Below are positions 18,757-28,441 of a stretch of 64,000 nt of DNA, in pieces. A program made the translations under genes and the position numbers. Numbering within the stretch: the first letter of the stretch is position 1; each line of letters opens with the position of its first letter. The notes beneath the pieces were generated by a model that saw only the letters and a list, made by a program, of their open reading frames with translations, was not told where the DNA came from and did no database searches. Location of the stretch: positions 239,559 through 303,558 of the forward strand of contig NZ_JAGXJN010000003.1 in assembly GCF_019091455.1 (NCBI RefSeq), written 5' to 3'. Origin of the DNA: Chitinophaga sp. GbtcB8. Lineage in GTDB: Bacteria; Bacteroidota; Bacteroidia; Chitinophagales; Chitinophagaceae.

Positions 18757-19001
18757 CGGTAAAGTTGAAAATTTGTGCAAACCTAATAAATAGTTGGCAG
18801 TTTGCAGCCCTCAGTTTGCAGTCTGGGCCGGTTCAGCCATGGGATTGGAATAGGTGTAGCAGGAAATGAAGGAAAGATCATGGATGAGGAGGCAGGCCGT
18901 ATGCAGACATGCACGCTTATTCTAATGATTTGCACCGGGCGGTTGGCCTGTTGTTTGCTGCTCAGGCTAATAGAACTATTCACCCGCTTAAACCCAAAAC
19001 C

Positions 19002-20864
19002 ATGGCAAACACAAGCAAGCAGCCGGCATTTGTACATATCCAACAGCAGCCCGAAGTAATTGCAGGCATTGACCTGGGTACTACCAACAGCCTGGTGGCC
19101 ATTATACATCCATCATTCGGACAGCCGGTAGCCCTGCGGGAATATAATAACAGCGCCCTGGTGCCCTCCATACTGTATTTTACGGAAGAGGAAAGCGTGG
19201 TGGTGGGCAATAAGGCAAAAGCGGCGCTGATCACGCATCCCCGCCAAACAGTGTACAGCGCCAAGCGCCTGATGGGCCGGTCTTATAATGATGTAAAGGA
19301 ACAGGAAGCATTTTTCTCCTACCGCCTGGTGAATGATGAAACCGATAGCTTGTTAAAAGTACAGGTGGCCGATAAACATTATACCCCGGTAGAATTATCC
19401 GCCTACCTGCTGAGCGCCTTAAAGCGGCGGGCAGAATATATTTTACAAACATCCATCAATAAAGCCGTGATCACCGTACCGGCCAGTTTTAATGACGCAC
19501 AGCGCCAGGCTACCCGCGACGCCGGTAAGCTGGCCGGGCTGGATGTATTGCGTATTATTAATGAACCTACGGCTGCCGCGCTGGCCTATGGCATGGGATT
19601 ACAGCCTAATGAGGAAAAGACCGTAGCAGTGTACGACCTGGGTGGTGGTATTTTTGACCTGTCCATCCTGAAAATAGCCAATGGCGTATTTGAAGTGCTG
19701 GCCACCAGTGGGGATACCGCCCTGGGCGGCGATGATATGGACCAGGCCATTGTTGAACACTGGGCCTGGTTACATGAAATAGAGCCGGAAGCATTAGGCA
19801 GCAATAAAGGACTGGGACAGGCTTTGCGGCTAAAAGCCGCAGAAGCCAAACAGCAGCTGTCCGGCACAGATTACTTTCATACCCGGATGGATAATTACGA
19901 ATTGCAGCTAACCCAGGCGCAGCTGGAAGAGCTGGTACAACCGCTTATAGCCAAAACAATTGACTGCTGCCGCAAAGCGCTCACAGATGCGCAGCTAACC
20001 ATAAAAGATATAAATGCCGTGCTGATGGTGGGCGGCGCCCCCCGCATGCCCCTGGTGAAAGAAGCGGTGAGCGGATTTTTTGAGCAGCCGGTAAATGATT
20101 CACTGCACCCCGATGAAGTGGTGGCCCTGGGCGCCGCCATACAGGCGGATATGCTGGCCGGTAACCGCCACGTTATGCAGCTGCAGGATGTAACCCCGCT
20201 ATCCCTGGGTATTGAAACCATGGGTGGCCTAATGGATGTGCTGATACCGCGTAATACAAAAATACCGGCCAGCGCTTTCCGTAATTATACCACGCAGCAG
20301 GATGGGCAAACCAGTATGAAAGTAGCCATTTACCAGGGAGAGCGCGACCAGGTAAAAGATAACCGCAAGCTGGCGGAATTTGAGCTGACCGGCATCCCGG
20401 AAATGAATGCCGGCTTAGCGCAGATCCAGCTTTCTTTTTCCCTGAACGAGGATGGCATACTGCTGGTAAAAGCCAGGGAGCTGCGCAGCGGTGTGGAACA
20501 AAGCATCCAGGTGCAGCCGCAATATGGGTTAACCGGGCAGGAGCTAGACACCATGTTACAATCATCTATCCGCTATGCCCAGGAAGATCTGCAAACCCGT
20601 AACATGCTGGAAATACAAACCACTGCCCAGCAGCTGCTGGATGTAACCGCCGCTTTCCTGGATAAGAATACGGAGCTGCTCTCCGGTGAAGAGATCCAAA
20701 ATACCCGGCAGGCTATGAACGATTTGCAGGATGTAATAGCCACCAATGATAAAATCGTAATAGAAGAAAAGATGGCCGCGCTGAATGAGCTGTCAAAGCC
20801 CTATGCAGAGCGGCTTACAGATAAAGCAGCGAGAGCTGATATGAAACAGCATATAGAAGAATAA
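19002..20864 (+). CDS. hscA: HscA-type Hsp70 chaperone (Fe-S cluster assembly class)
   Basis: The start at ATG 19002 gives 620 residues, the HscA length; the open frame extends 31 codons further without support. The ATPase domain has [21 protein letters not shown] and GGAPRMP. The substrate domain and lid match HscA rather than DnaK ([29 protein letters not shown]), and the lid is short. HscA works with HscB on the IscU scaffold. The phosphate loop, normally GGGTFD, reads GGGIFD (Ile217). No isc or hscB gene lies in the window, so the chaperone is an orphan here. HscA versus another Hsp70 paralogue is fairly sure from the C-terminal half. Confidence 0.88.
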   Translation: MANTSKQPAFVHIQQQPEVIAGIDLGTTNSLVAIIHPSFGQPVALREYNNSALVPSILYFTEEESVVVGNKAKAALITHPRQTVYSAKRLMGRSYNDVKEQEAFFSYRLVNDETDSLLKVQVADKHYTPVELSAYLLSALKRRAEYILQTSINKAVITVPASFNDAQRQATRDAGKLAGLDVLRIINEPTAAALAYGMGLQPNEEKTVAVYDLGGGIFDLSILKIANGVFEVLATSGDTALGGDDMDQAIVEHWAWLHEIEPEALGSNKGLGQALRLKAAEAKQQLSGTDYFHTRMDNYELQLTQAQLEELVQPLIAKTIDCCRKALTDAQLTIKDINAVLMVGGAPRMPLVKEAVSGFFEQPVNDSLHPDEVVALGAAIQADMLAGNRHVMQLQDVTPLSLGIETMGGLMDVLIPRNTKIPASAFRNYTTQQDGQTSMKVAIYQGERDQVKDNRKLAEFELTGIPEMNAGLAQIQLSFSLNEDGILLVKARELRSGVEQSIQVQPQYGLTGQELDTMLQSSIRYAQEDLQTRNMLEIQTTAQQLLDVTAAFLDKNTELLSGEEIQNTRQAMNDLQDVIATNDKIVIEEKMAALNELSKPYAERLTDKAARADMKQHIEE

Positions 20865-20867
20865 TAC

Positions 20868-20906
20868 CCAAAAAACAATCGCCGTTCCTGTTAAGAGAAC
20901 GGCGAT
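20868..20906. terminator. Terminator hairpin between hscA and rmlD
   Basis: A 10-base stem ATCGCCGTTC/GAACGGCGAT (20878-20887, 20897-20906). On the minus strand it is followed by TTGTTTTTTGGG, so it is a good terminator for the nucleotide-sugar operon; on the plus strand the T-run is weak. Confidence 0.85.
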
Positions 20907-20932
20907 AGTTGCTTATAATAAGAATGTATTAT

Positions 20933-21799
20933 TTACAGGTGCTGTAAGCACACCTTTAAACTATCTTTCCAGTAAGGCACCTGGATGCCAAATGTTGTTT
21001 TGATCTTTTGTTTGTTTAACACGCTGTAGGCCGGGCGTTGCGCCGGGGTAGGGTACAGGTCCGTAGTAATGGGAGATATCTCGCAGGCTGCGCCGGTAAG
21101 CTCTTTCACCGTAACGGCAAAATCATACCAGCTGGTAACGCCTTCATTGCTGTAGTGGTATACGCCGCTCACGTTAGTATCCGGGTTTAGTTTCCGGTAT
21201 TGTAAGATGTGCAGTACGGCTTTTGCAAGGTCTACCGCATAGGTAGGCGTGCCTGCCTGGTCAAATACCACGTTCAGGCTGGGGCGTTCCTGCATCAGCT
21301 CCTTCATGCGTTTTACAAAGTTTACGCCGAACTGGGAGTATAACCAGGCCGTACGTATTACAATGGTATTGGGGTTGGCGCCTATAGCAGCAGCTTCCCC
21401 ACGTAGTTTGGATGCGCCGTAAATGCTTTGCGGGTTAGCCTCATCCTCTTCAGTATAGGGCCGGTAATATTTGCCATCAAATACATAATCCGTAGAAATA
21501 TGCACCAGCTGCGCGTTGTGCTGCAGGCAGGCTTCCGCCAGGTTCAGCACCGCTTCAAAATTCAGCTGAAAAGCCCTTTCTTCATCTGCTTCTGCTTTAT
21601 CAACCGCCGTATAGGCGGCACAGTTAATACAGGCATGGATCTCCTGCTGGGAGAAAAGGCCGGCTACGGCTTCAGGGTTGGTAATATCCAGCTCCTGGTA
21701 GTCAGTATAAATAAAATTAAGATCCGGGAAGCTGCCGGCTATCAGCTGAATAGCCTGTCCCAGTTGACCATGTGCGCCGGTTACCAGAATGTTTTGCAT
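20933..21799 (-). CDS. rfbD: dTDP-4-dehydrorhamnose reductase
   Basis: The last step of dTDP-L-rhamnose synthesis (EC 1.1.1.133). An extended SDR with GAHGQLGQ near the N-terminus, the STDYVFDG segment and YGASK as the catalytic YxxxK. The ATG at 21799 gives the usual MQNILVTG start; a GTG two codons upstream overlaps the rfbC stop region. It is the last gene of the operon, five bases after rfbC, and ends near a terminator. Length 288 is normal. Confidence 0.97.
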   Translation of the reverse strand: MQNILVTGAHGQLGQAIQLIAGSFPDLNFIYTDYQELDITNPEAVAGLFSQQEIHACINCAAYTAVDKAEADEERAFQLNFEAVLNLAEACLQHNAQLVHISTDYVFDGKYYRPYTEEDEANPQSIYGASKLRGEAAAIGANPNTIVIRTAWLYSQFGVNFVKRMKELMQERPSLNVVFDQAGTPTYAVDLAKAVLHILQYRKLNPDTNVSGVYHYSNEGVTSWYDFAVTVKELTGAACEISPITTDLYPTPAQRPAYSVLNKQKIKTTFGIQVPYWKDSLKVCLQHL

Positions 21800-21804
21800 A
21801 AACA

Positions 21805-22365
21805 CTAAGAATTATAAACAAAGTTATGTGTACAGTTTTCCAGCGTAGGTAATACCTGGTCTTTATCAGAAACAACGGCATCTTTCAGATCAAAACCCCA
21901 GTCAATGTTCAGGGCAGGATCATTGTAAATAAGACCGCCTTCGCTGGCTTTATGGTAAAAGTTATCGCACTTATACATCACCTCTGCTGTTTCACTCAGC
22001 ACAGAATAGCCATGTGCAAAACCTTTGGGCACCAGCAGCTGCTTTTTATTTTCGGCGCTTAGCTCTATGGTAAATACTTTGCCATAGGTAGGCGATCCCT
22101 TGCGGATATCCACTACCACATCCATTATGCGCCCTTCCAAAGCCCTTACCAGCTTGGTTTGTGCATAAGGCTCCTGCTGAAAATGGAGGCCGCGTAATAC
22201 CCCGTAGGTAGAGCGGGCCTGGTTATCCTGTACAAAAGGAAAACGCAGCCCTTCCTGCTCAAAAGTGCCTGCGTTGTAGCTCTCAAAAAAATATCCCCTG
22301 CTGTCGGCAAATACTCTGGGCTCATATACCAGTAGATCCGGTATTCCTGTTTCCGTAAATGGCAT
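21805..22365 (-). CDS. rfbC: dTDP-4-dehydrorhamnose 3,5-epimerase
   Basis: A cupin-fold epimerase (EC 5.1.3.13) of 186 residues. Key features are FVQDNQARS, LRGLHFQ with the catalytic His, VVDIRKGSPTYGK and GFAHGYSVLSE. It lies 11 bases after rfbB and just before rfbD in the order B-C-D, the usual rhamnose block. RmlA (glucose-1-phosphate thymidylyltransferase), which would supply dTDP-glucose, is not encoded in the window. Confidence 0.98.
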   Translation of the reverse strand: MPFTETGIPDLLVYEPRVFADSRGYFFESYNAGTFEQEGLRFPFVQDNQARSTYGVLRGLHFQQEPYAQTKLVRALEGRIMDVVVDIRKGSPTYGKVFTIELSAENKKQLLVPKGFAHGYSVLSETAEVMYKCDNFYHKASEGGLIYNDPALNIDWGFDLKDAVVSDKDQVLPTLENCTHNFVYNS

Positions 22366-22376
22366 CTTATGGTTGC

Positions 22377-23432
22377 TTATCTTTTTTGATATTGATCCTC
22401 GTAATATTCCTTGTAAGCCCCGCTGGTCACATGTTCCAGCCAGGTTTCATTGCGCAGGTACCAGTCCACCGTTTTTTCCAGCCCTTCTTCAAATTGCAGG
22501 GATGGCTGCCAGCCCAGCTCTTTATTTAGCTTGGAGGCATCAATGGCATAACGCATATCATGGCCGGCACGGTCCTTTACAAACGTGATCAGCTGAGCAG
22601 AAGTGCCGGGAGCACGGCTCAGTTTTTTATCCATCACCATGCAAAGCAGGTTAATGAGGTCAATGTTCTTCCACTCATTAAACCCGCCTATGTTATAGGT
22701 TTCGCCGTTGCGCCCCTTATGGAAAATAGTGTCTATAGCACGGGCATGATCATCTACCCACAGCCAGTCGCGCACATTTTCCCCTTTACCGTATACGGGC
22801 ACCGGCTTGCTGTTCTTAATATTATGAATAGCAAGCGGGATCAGCTTTTCCGGGAAATGGTGGGAGCCATAGTTATTGGAACAGTTGCTGATAATAACCG
22901 GTAAGTGATAGGTATGGTGATAAGCCATCACAAAATGGTCAGAGCTGGCTTTGGAAGCAGAGTACGGCGAGCGGGGATCGTAAGCTGTTTCCTCAGTGAA
23001 AAAGCCTTCTGCACCCAGGGTGCCATATACTTCATCGGTAGATACATGGTAGAACAGCTTGCCCTCCATATTATCCTGCCAGTATTTGCGGCTGGCATTC
23101 AGGAGTACCGCAGTACCCAGCACATTGGTCTTAATAAAGGCCAGCGGGTCCATAATAGAACGGTCCACATGACTTTCAGCGGCCAGGTGTATAACCCCGT
23201 CAAACTGGTGGGTAACAAACAGCTTGTCTATATAAGCTTCATCTGTAATGTCGCCCTTTTCAAAGACGTAGTTCGGTTTATCCTTTACATCCTCCAGATT
23301 TTCGAGGTTGCCTGCGTAGGTCAGTGCATCCAGGTTCACGATCTTGTATTCCGGGTATTTTTCAACAAATAACCGCACTACATGTGATCCAATGAAACCA
23401 GCGCCACCGGTGATCAATAAAGTACGTTGCAT
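22377..23432 (-). CDS. rfbB: dTDP-glucose 4,6-dehydratase
   Basis: An extended SDR of 351 residues converting dTDP-glucose to the 4-keto-6-deoxy sugar (EC 4.2.1.46). Motifs: GGAGFIGSHV at the N-terminus, STDEVYG with the catalytic Asp/Glu, YSASKASSDHF as YxxxK, and NNYGSHHFPEK. It is first of the rml block but co-directional with the UDP-sugar genes upstream; a 113-base spacer filled by an inverted repeat separates it from the UDP-xylose synthase gene. Confidence 0.98.
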   Translation of the reverse strand: MQRTLLITGGAGFIGSHVVRLFVEKYPEYKIVNLDALTYAGNLENLEDVKDKPNYVFEKGDITDEAYIDKLFVTHQFDGVIHLAAESHVDRSIMDPLAFIKTNVLGTAVLLNASRKYWQDNMEGKLFYHVSTDEVYGTLGAEGFFTEETAYDPRSPYSASKASSDHFVMAYHHTYHLPVIISNCSNNYGSHHFPEKLIPLAIHNIKNSKPVPVYGKGENVRDWLWVDDHARAIDTIFHKGRNGETYNIGGFNEWKNIDLINLLCMVMDKKLSRAPGTSAQLITFVKDRAGHDMRYAIDASKLNKELGWQPSLQFEEGLEKTVDWYLRNETWLEHVTSGAYKEYYEDQYQKR

Positions 23433-23545
23433 AATGGCAAGATTTGATGCTTAACGCTGAATGCGGAACGCCTAACGCTGACCGTGTTTTGCTTTAGGCA
23501 TTGTGCCTTAAGCGTTCAGCGTTAAGCATTCAGCATAATTCCTAA
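23433..23545. repeat. Intergenic inverted repeat, GCTTAACGCTGAA class
   Basis: Perfect 15-base arms at 23447-23461 and 23515-23529 (ATGCTTAACGCTGAA and complement), with further imperfect pairing inward. The central region (23476-23502) matches 23 of 27 bases with 35341-35367. It lies inside the co-directional nucleotide-sugar operon. Confidence 0.88.
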
Positions 23546-24490
23546 TTATTTATTTAACGCTTCTTTAAAGTATTCGTACGTGATCTTCAGCCCTTCCTGG
23601 CGGTCTACCTTCGGCGACCAGCCCAATAGCTGCTGCGCCTTGGTAATATCCGGCTTGCGCTGTTTAGGATCATCTTTCGGCAATGGCATATATACAATTT
23701 TTTGTTTGGTGCCGGTAAGCGCAATGATCTCTTCTGCAAACTGTTTCAGGGTAATTTCCACCGGGTTGCCAATATTTACCGGCAGGTGGTAATCGCTGAG
23801 CAGTAAGCGGTAAATGCCATCCACCAGGTCATCCACATAACAGAAAGAGCGGGTTTGTGAACCATCGCCAAACAGGGTCAGGTCCTGGCCGGTAAGCGCC
23901 TGGCTCATAAAAGCCGGTAATGCACGGCCGTCATCCAGCCGCATACGCGGGCCGTAGGTATTGAAAATACGGATGATGCGCGTTTCCACACCATGAAAAT
24001 TATGGTAAGCCATGGTAATGGATTCCATAAAACGTTTGGCTTCATCATACACACCGCGCGGGCCTACAGGGTTTACATTACCCCAGTATTCTTCCGTTTG
24101 CGGGTGCACGGCCGGATCGCCATATACTTCAGAGGTGGAAGCCACCAGTATGCGTGCCTTTTTTTCTTTGGCCAAACCCAGTAAGTTATGAGTGCCAAGG
24201 GAGCCTACCTTCAGCGTTTGAATGGGCTTTTTCAGGTAGTCAATAGGGCTGGCGGGGGAAGCAAAGTGCAGAATGTAATCCAGGTTGCCGGGTACATGCA
24301 CAAACTTGGTTACATCATGATGGTAGTACTCAAAATCCTCCAGGGGAAACAGGTGCTCAATATTTTTGATATTACCTGTAAGCAGGTTATCCATGCCTAT
24401 TACATGGTAGCCTTCTTTAATAAACCGGTCGCACAGGTGCGATCCCAGGAAACCAGCGGCGCCGGTTATTAAAACTCTTTTCTTGCTCAT
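23546..24490 (-). CDS. UDP-glucuronate decarboxylase (UDP-xylose synthase)
   Basis: A 314-residue extended SDR that matches the UXS group: [41 protein letters not shown] (YxxxK) and [13 protein letters not shown], the last typical of UDP-glucuronate decarboxylases. It would convert UDP-glucuronate to UDP-xylose. The upstream gene makes UDP-glucuronate (22 bases away), which supports the assignment. No membrane segment, so the bacterial soluble form. It could in principle act on another UDP-uronate. Confidence 0.93.
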   Translation of the reverse strand: MSKKRVLITGAAGFLGSHLCDRFIKEGYHVIGMDNLLTGNIKNIEHLFPLEDFEYYHHDVTKFVHVPGNLDYILHFASPASPIDYLKKPIQTLKVGSLGTHNLLGLAKEKKARILVASTSEVYGDPAVHPQTEEYWGNVNPVGPRGVYDEAKRFMESITMAYHNFHGVETRIIRIFNTYGPRMRLDDGRALPAFMSQALTGQDLTLFGDGSQTRSFCYVDDLVDGIYRLLLSDYHLPVNIGNPVEITLKQFAEEIIALTGTKQKIVYMPLPKDDPKQRKPDITKAQQLLGWSPKVDRQEGLKITYEYFKEALNK

Positions 24491-24512
24491 ATTCTATATT
24501 AGATTTTAAGAC

Positions 24513-25826
24513 TTACGGTTTTGATACCGCACGGCCTACGCTTTCATAATAAAAACCTAATTCCTGCATCCGCTGTACGTCAAACAGGTTGCGCCCGTCA
24601 AAGATCACCTTATTCTTTAAAATGGCGTTGATCTGGTCAAAGTCCGGTGTACGGAACACGCTCCATTCTGTAGCTATGATCAGTGCATCGGCGCCTTCCA
24701 GGCAATCGTACTGGTGTTTTGCATATTGTATCTTATCGCCCACCACCTGTTTTACATTAGGCATGGCTTCGGGGTCAAATACACACACCGTTGCCCCTTC
24801 GTTTACCAGCGCCTCAATAATATATAAGGCCGGCGCTTCACGGATATCATCTGTATTAGGCTTAAAGGCAAGGCCCCATAAGGCAAAACGTTTGCCTTTT
24901 AAACCATCTTTGAAGTAAGCTTTTATTTTGGGGATGAGAAATACTTTTTGTTTTTCGTTCACATCCATCACAGCGTTCAGGATCTTAAAATCATACTTCA
25001 CTTCTTCAGATGATCTTACCAGCGCCTGCACATCTTTGGGAAAACAGCTGCCGCCATAACCAATACCGGGAAACAGGAAACGCTTGCCTATACGGTCATC
25101 GCTGCCAATGCCCCTGCGCACCATATCCACATCGGCGCCCAGCTTTTCGCATAACACCGCTACCTCGTTCATAAAAGATATTTTGGTGGCCAGGAAAGAG
25201 TTAGCGGCATATTTGGTCAGCTCCGCAGATCTTTCATCCATATACAGGATGGGGTTACCCTGGCGTACAAAAGGCGCATACAGGTCGCCCATTACTTTGC
25301 GTGCCCTTTCGGAATTAGTACCTATCACCACACGGTCCGGCTTCATGAAATCATCTACTGCTACGCCTTCCCGTAAAAATTCCGGGTTAGATACTACGTC
25401 AAATTCAACCTTGCTGTTCTTTAGTATGGCGGCATGCACTTTTTCGGCAGTACCCACCGGCACGGTGCTTTTATCTACGATCACTTTATAGTCGGTCATC
25501 AGGTTACCCAGCTGTTCCGCCACTTTCAGTACAAAGGAAAGATCAGCCGCACCGTCAGCGCCGGGCGGGGTAGGCAGCGCCAGGAAAATAACCTGCGCAT
25601 CCTGAATGCCCTCTGCCAGGTTGGTGGTAAAGTGCAGGCGGCCTTCTTTCAGGTTGCGCTCAAACAGCTTTTCCAGGCCGGGTTCATAAATGGTGATCTG
25701 TCCCGATGATAACTTTTTTACTTTGTTCTCATCAATATCTACACATGTAACATTATTCCCTGTTTCGGCAAAACAGGTACCGGTAACTAATCCTACGTAA
25801 CCGGTGCCAACTACAGTAATTCTCAT
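24513..25826 (-). CDS. UDP-glucose 6-dehydrogenase
   Basis: Oxidises UDP-glucose to UDP-glucuronate (EC 1.1.1.22). The 437-residue protein has VVGTGYVGLV at its N-terminus, the catalytic cysteine in GYGGSCFPKD near 260, and the C-terminal Rossmann domain (ALWGLAFKPNTDDIREAP). It lies 6 bases after the aminotransferase and 22 bases before the decarboxylase. Its product feeds UDP-xylose formation and possibly other uronates. Confidence 0.97.
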   Translation of the reverse strand: MRITVVGTGYVGLVTGTCFAETGNNVTCVDIDENKVKKLSSGQITIYEPGLEKLFERNLKEGRLHFTTNLAEGIQDAQVIFLALPTPPGADGAADLSFVLKVAEQLGNLMTDYKVIVDKSTVPVGTAEKVHAAILKNSKVEFDVVSNPEFLREGVAVDDFMKPDRVVIGTNSERARKVMGDLYAPFVRQGNPILYMDERSAELTKYAANSFLATKISFMNEVAVLCEKLGADVDMVRRGIGSDDRIGKRFLFPGIGYGGSCFPKDVQALVRSSEEVKYDFKILNAVMDVNEKQKVFLIPKIKAYFKDGLKGKRFALWGLAFKPNTDDIREAPALYIIEALVNEGATVCVFDPEAMPNVKQVVGDKIQYAKHQYDCLEGADALIIATEWSVFRTPDFDQINAILKNKVIFDGRNLFDVQRMQELGFYYESVGRAVSKP

Positions 25827-25832
25827 TGGGGG

Positions 25833-26960
25833 TTAGTTTAAGAATGATTTAACTGAGTGAATAATATGCTCCAGCTGATCCGGATCCATTTCGGTATGTA
25901 TGGGTAAGGAAATTACTTTGGTGGTAAGATCATCTGTAACCGGCAGCTTAAAGGCAGCGCCGCCAAAGCCGGCAAACATTTTTTGCTGGTGGGCCGGTAC
26001 GGGATAATAGATCATAGCCGGTACATTACGCTCCTGCAGGTACTTTTGCAGCTCATCCCGGCTAACGCCGTTCAGCTGTAAGGTGTATTGGTGGTATACA
26101 TGGTAGCTGTAAGGGGCGCGGTAAGGCGTGGTAATTTGCGGAATGCCTGTAAAACCTGCATCATAAGCGTCTGCCACGGCTCTGCGGGCGGTAACATATT
26201 CATCCAGCAGCTGCAGCTTAATGCGCAGCACTACGGCCTGCAAGGTATCCAGGCGGGAGTTAACGCCCACCACATCATGATAATAACGGGCGGATTGGCC
26301 GTGATTGGCCACCATCCTGATCTTGGCGGCTAAGGCATCATCATTGGTGAACAGTGCGCCGCCATCTCCGTAACAACCCAGGTTCTTGGAAGGGAAAAAG
26401 GAGGTGCAGCCAATATGCCCGATGGCGCCCAGCTTTTTAACGGTACCATTTTTAAAGGTGTAATGGCCGCCAATGGCCTGGGCATTATCTTCAATTACAG
26501 GAATATTATGTTTTTCGGCAATGGCCATCAGCGGTTCCATATCCGCGCTTTGGCCGTACAGGTGTACCGGCACAATGGCCTTGGTTTTAGAGGTAATGGC
26601 CTTTTCAACCGCTACAGGGTCCAGGCAAAAGGTTTTCGGATCCACATCCACAAACACCGGTTTCAGGTTCAGCAGGGCAATTACTTCTGCAGTGGCTATA
26701 AAGGTAAAAGAAGGAGTGATCACCTCATCGCCGGGTTGCAGCCCTAAGGCCATCATGGCTATTTGCAACGCGTCAGTACCATTGGCGCAGGGGATCACAT
26801 GTTTAATATCCAGGTATTGCTGTAATTCCTGGCTAAACTGCTGTACCGGCGCGCCGTTTATGAAAGCGGCACTTTCCAGCACTTCCTGGATGGCAGCATC
26901 CACCTGCGGTTTAATTTTTAAATACTGGCGTTTCAAATCTACCATCTGAATAGGAACCAT
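25833..26960 (-). CDS. DegT/DnrJ/EryC1/StrS family sugar aminotransferase
   Basis: A 375-residue PLP-dependent aminotransferase acting on nucleotide-linked keto sugars. Visible: TPSFTFIATAE, IEDNAQAIGG (Asp contacting the PLP ring), FFPSKNLG with the Schiff-base Lys, and NSRLDTLQAVVL. It heads the minus-strand sugar operon; a TAAATTTG box (26995-27002) may be its -7 element. The keto-sugar substrate is not indicated, since no dedicated dehydratase other than RmlB is nearby; an amino-sugar for O-antigen or S-layer glycan is plausible. Confidence 0.93.
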   Translation of the reverse strand: MVPIQMVDLKRQYLKIKPQVDAAIQEVLESAAFINGAPVQQFSQELQQYLDIKHVIPCANGTDALQIAMMALGLQPGDEVITPSFTFIATAEVIALLNLKPVFVDVDPKTFCLDPVAVEKAITSKTKAIVPVHLYGQSADMEPLMAIAEKHNIPVIEDNAQAIGGHYTFKNGTVKKLGAIGHIGCTSFFPSKNLGCYGDGGALFTNDDALAAKIRMVANHGQSARYYHDVVGVNSRLDTLQAVVLRIKLQLLDEYVTARRAVADAYDAGFTGIPQITTPYRAPYSYHVYHQYTLQLNGVSRDELQKYLQERNVPAMIYYPVPAHQQKMFAGFGGAAFKLPVTDDLTTKVISLPIHTEMDPDQLEHIIHSVKSFLN

Positions 26961-27136
26961 GCGGAATAGGTATTTTATTTTGTTTTAAAGTGGGCAAATT
27001 TACAAAAATTGCCATTGGAAGGCGATTATCTTTGTGCTACCCTTAAAATTTGTCAGGATGTTTGCAGGTTGCACTATTATTGCCGGAACACCAGCTAAGC
27101 GGCTGACAATAAATTCATTCAACCATTATTACGAGC

Positions 27137-28441
27137 ATGTTTTCAACCATTTTCTATAACCTGGGCATAGCCCTGTACAGCGCAGGTCTAAAAATAGCAG
27201 CTGCCACCGGAAATACCAAGGCAGCACTTTGGCTGAACGGCCGGAAAGATTGGGCTGCCCAAATGCAGAAAGCTCTTGCAGCCGGTACCGGCGGCCCCCT
27301 GGTATGGGTGCATGCAGCCTCCCTGGGCGAGTTTGAGCAGGGCCGGCCCGTGCTGGAGGCTTTCAGAAAGCAGCACCCGGAATGCCGCCTGCTGCTTACC
27401 TTTTTTTCCCCCTCCGGTTACGAAGTGCGGAAGAACTATGAAGGGGTGGATTACGTGTGCTATTTACCGTTAGATACGCGCAAAAATGCGCGCCTTTTCC
27501 TGGACATTGTACAGCCCAAGCTCGCCATTTTTATTAAATATGAGTTCTGGTATCATTTCATGAATACGCTGCACCAGCGCCAGATCCCGGCCATCCTGAT
27601 CTCCGGTATTTTCCGAGATGACCAGCCCTTTTTTAAATGGTACGGAGGCCTGTTCCGCAGGTTGCTGCAGCAGCTTACACATATTTTTGTGCAGAATGAA
27701 GCCTCCCGTAATATGCTGCAACAAATTGATATTAAGCATGTTACTGTAGCCGGAGATACCCGGTTCGACCGGGTATGGGCCCTGCAGCAGGAGGCAGTAG
27801 AGCGGCCGCTGGTAAAACAGTTTGCCCGCAACCGGAAAACCGTGGTAGCCGGCAGCACCTGGGAAAGCGATGAAGCAGCATTGTTTGCCTGGTGGGCCGG
27901 ACATTATGAGCCGGACCGCCGCCTGGTAATAGCCCCGCACGAGATAAACGAAAGTCATATTATACGCCTGCTGGAGCTGTTCCCCGGCGCCTTACGTTAC
28001 TCCGACCTGGCAGGCACGCACATAAGCCACCCGGAAGATGCGCCCCATGTGGATATTGAGCACCCCGGCAAGGTGCTGATCATTGATAATATCGGTATGC
28101 TCTCTTCCCTGTACCGTTACGCCTGTGTAGCTTATGTAGGCGGCGGGTTTGATAAAGATGGGATCCACAACGTGTTGGAACCTGCCACTTATGGCAAGCC
28201 GGTAGTATTTGGCCCTGTGTATGAAGAGTATGCAGAGGCGGTGGAGCTGGTAGCCCTTGGCGGCGCTTTTACCGTGCCGCATGAGCCCGCGCTCTCCCAA
28301 CAAATGGAGGAATTATTAATGAACGATGAATTATGCACACAGGCCGGTTACATTGCCGGCAAATATGTGTCGGAAAGCAGGGGGGCTACCGGTAAGATCC
28401 TGGCTTATATTCAGGAAAAACGTTTTTTGACCAGCGTGTAA
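27137..28441 (+). CDS. waaA: 3-deoxy-D-manno-octulosonic acid (KDO) transferase
   Basis: A 434-residue GT30 enzyme that adds KDO to the lipid A precursor at the inner membrane. The N-terminus has a short hydrophobic anchor (FYNLGIALYSAGLK); VHAASLGEFEQGRPVLEAF carries the conserved catalytic Glu; the C-terminal GT-B domain has YVGGGFDKDGIHNVLEP. Upstream TATCTTTG (27027-27034) resembles the -7 element. Its last 31 bases overlap the end of a convergent gene. Located next to nucleotide-sugar genes, in keeping with envelope polysaccharide synthesis. Confidence 0.97.
   Translation: MFSTIFYNLGIALYSAGLKIAAATGNTKAALWLNGRKDWAAQMQKALAAGTGGPLVWVHAASLGEFEQGRPVLEAFRKQHPECRLLLTFFSPSGYEVRKNYEGVDYVCYLPLDTRKNARLFLDIVQPKLAIFIKYEFWYHFMNTLHQRQIPAILISGIFRDDQPFFKWYGGLFRRLLQQLTHIFVQNEASRNMLQQIDIKHVTVAGDTRFDRVWALQQEAVERPLVKQFARNRKTVVAGSTWESDEAALFAWWAGHYEPDRRLVIAPHEINESHIIRLLELFPGALRYSDLAGTHISHPEDAPHVDIEHPGKVLIIDNIGMLSSLYRYACVAYVGGGFDKDGIHNVLEPATYGKPVVFGPVYEEYAEAVELVALGGAFTVPHEPALSQQMEELLMNDELCTQAGYIAGKYVSESRGATGKILAYIQEKRFLTSV

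Noticed and set aside
18909..19001. Longer N-terminus of the Hsp70 gene
   Set aside because: The extra residues have no Hsp70 similarity; the ATG at 19002 gives the usual start and length.
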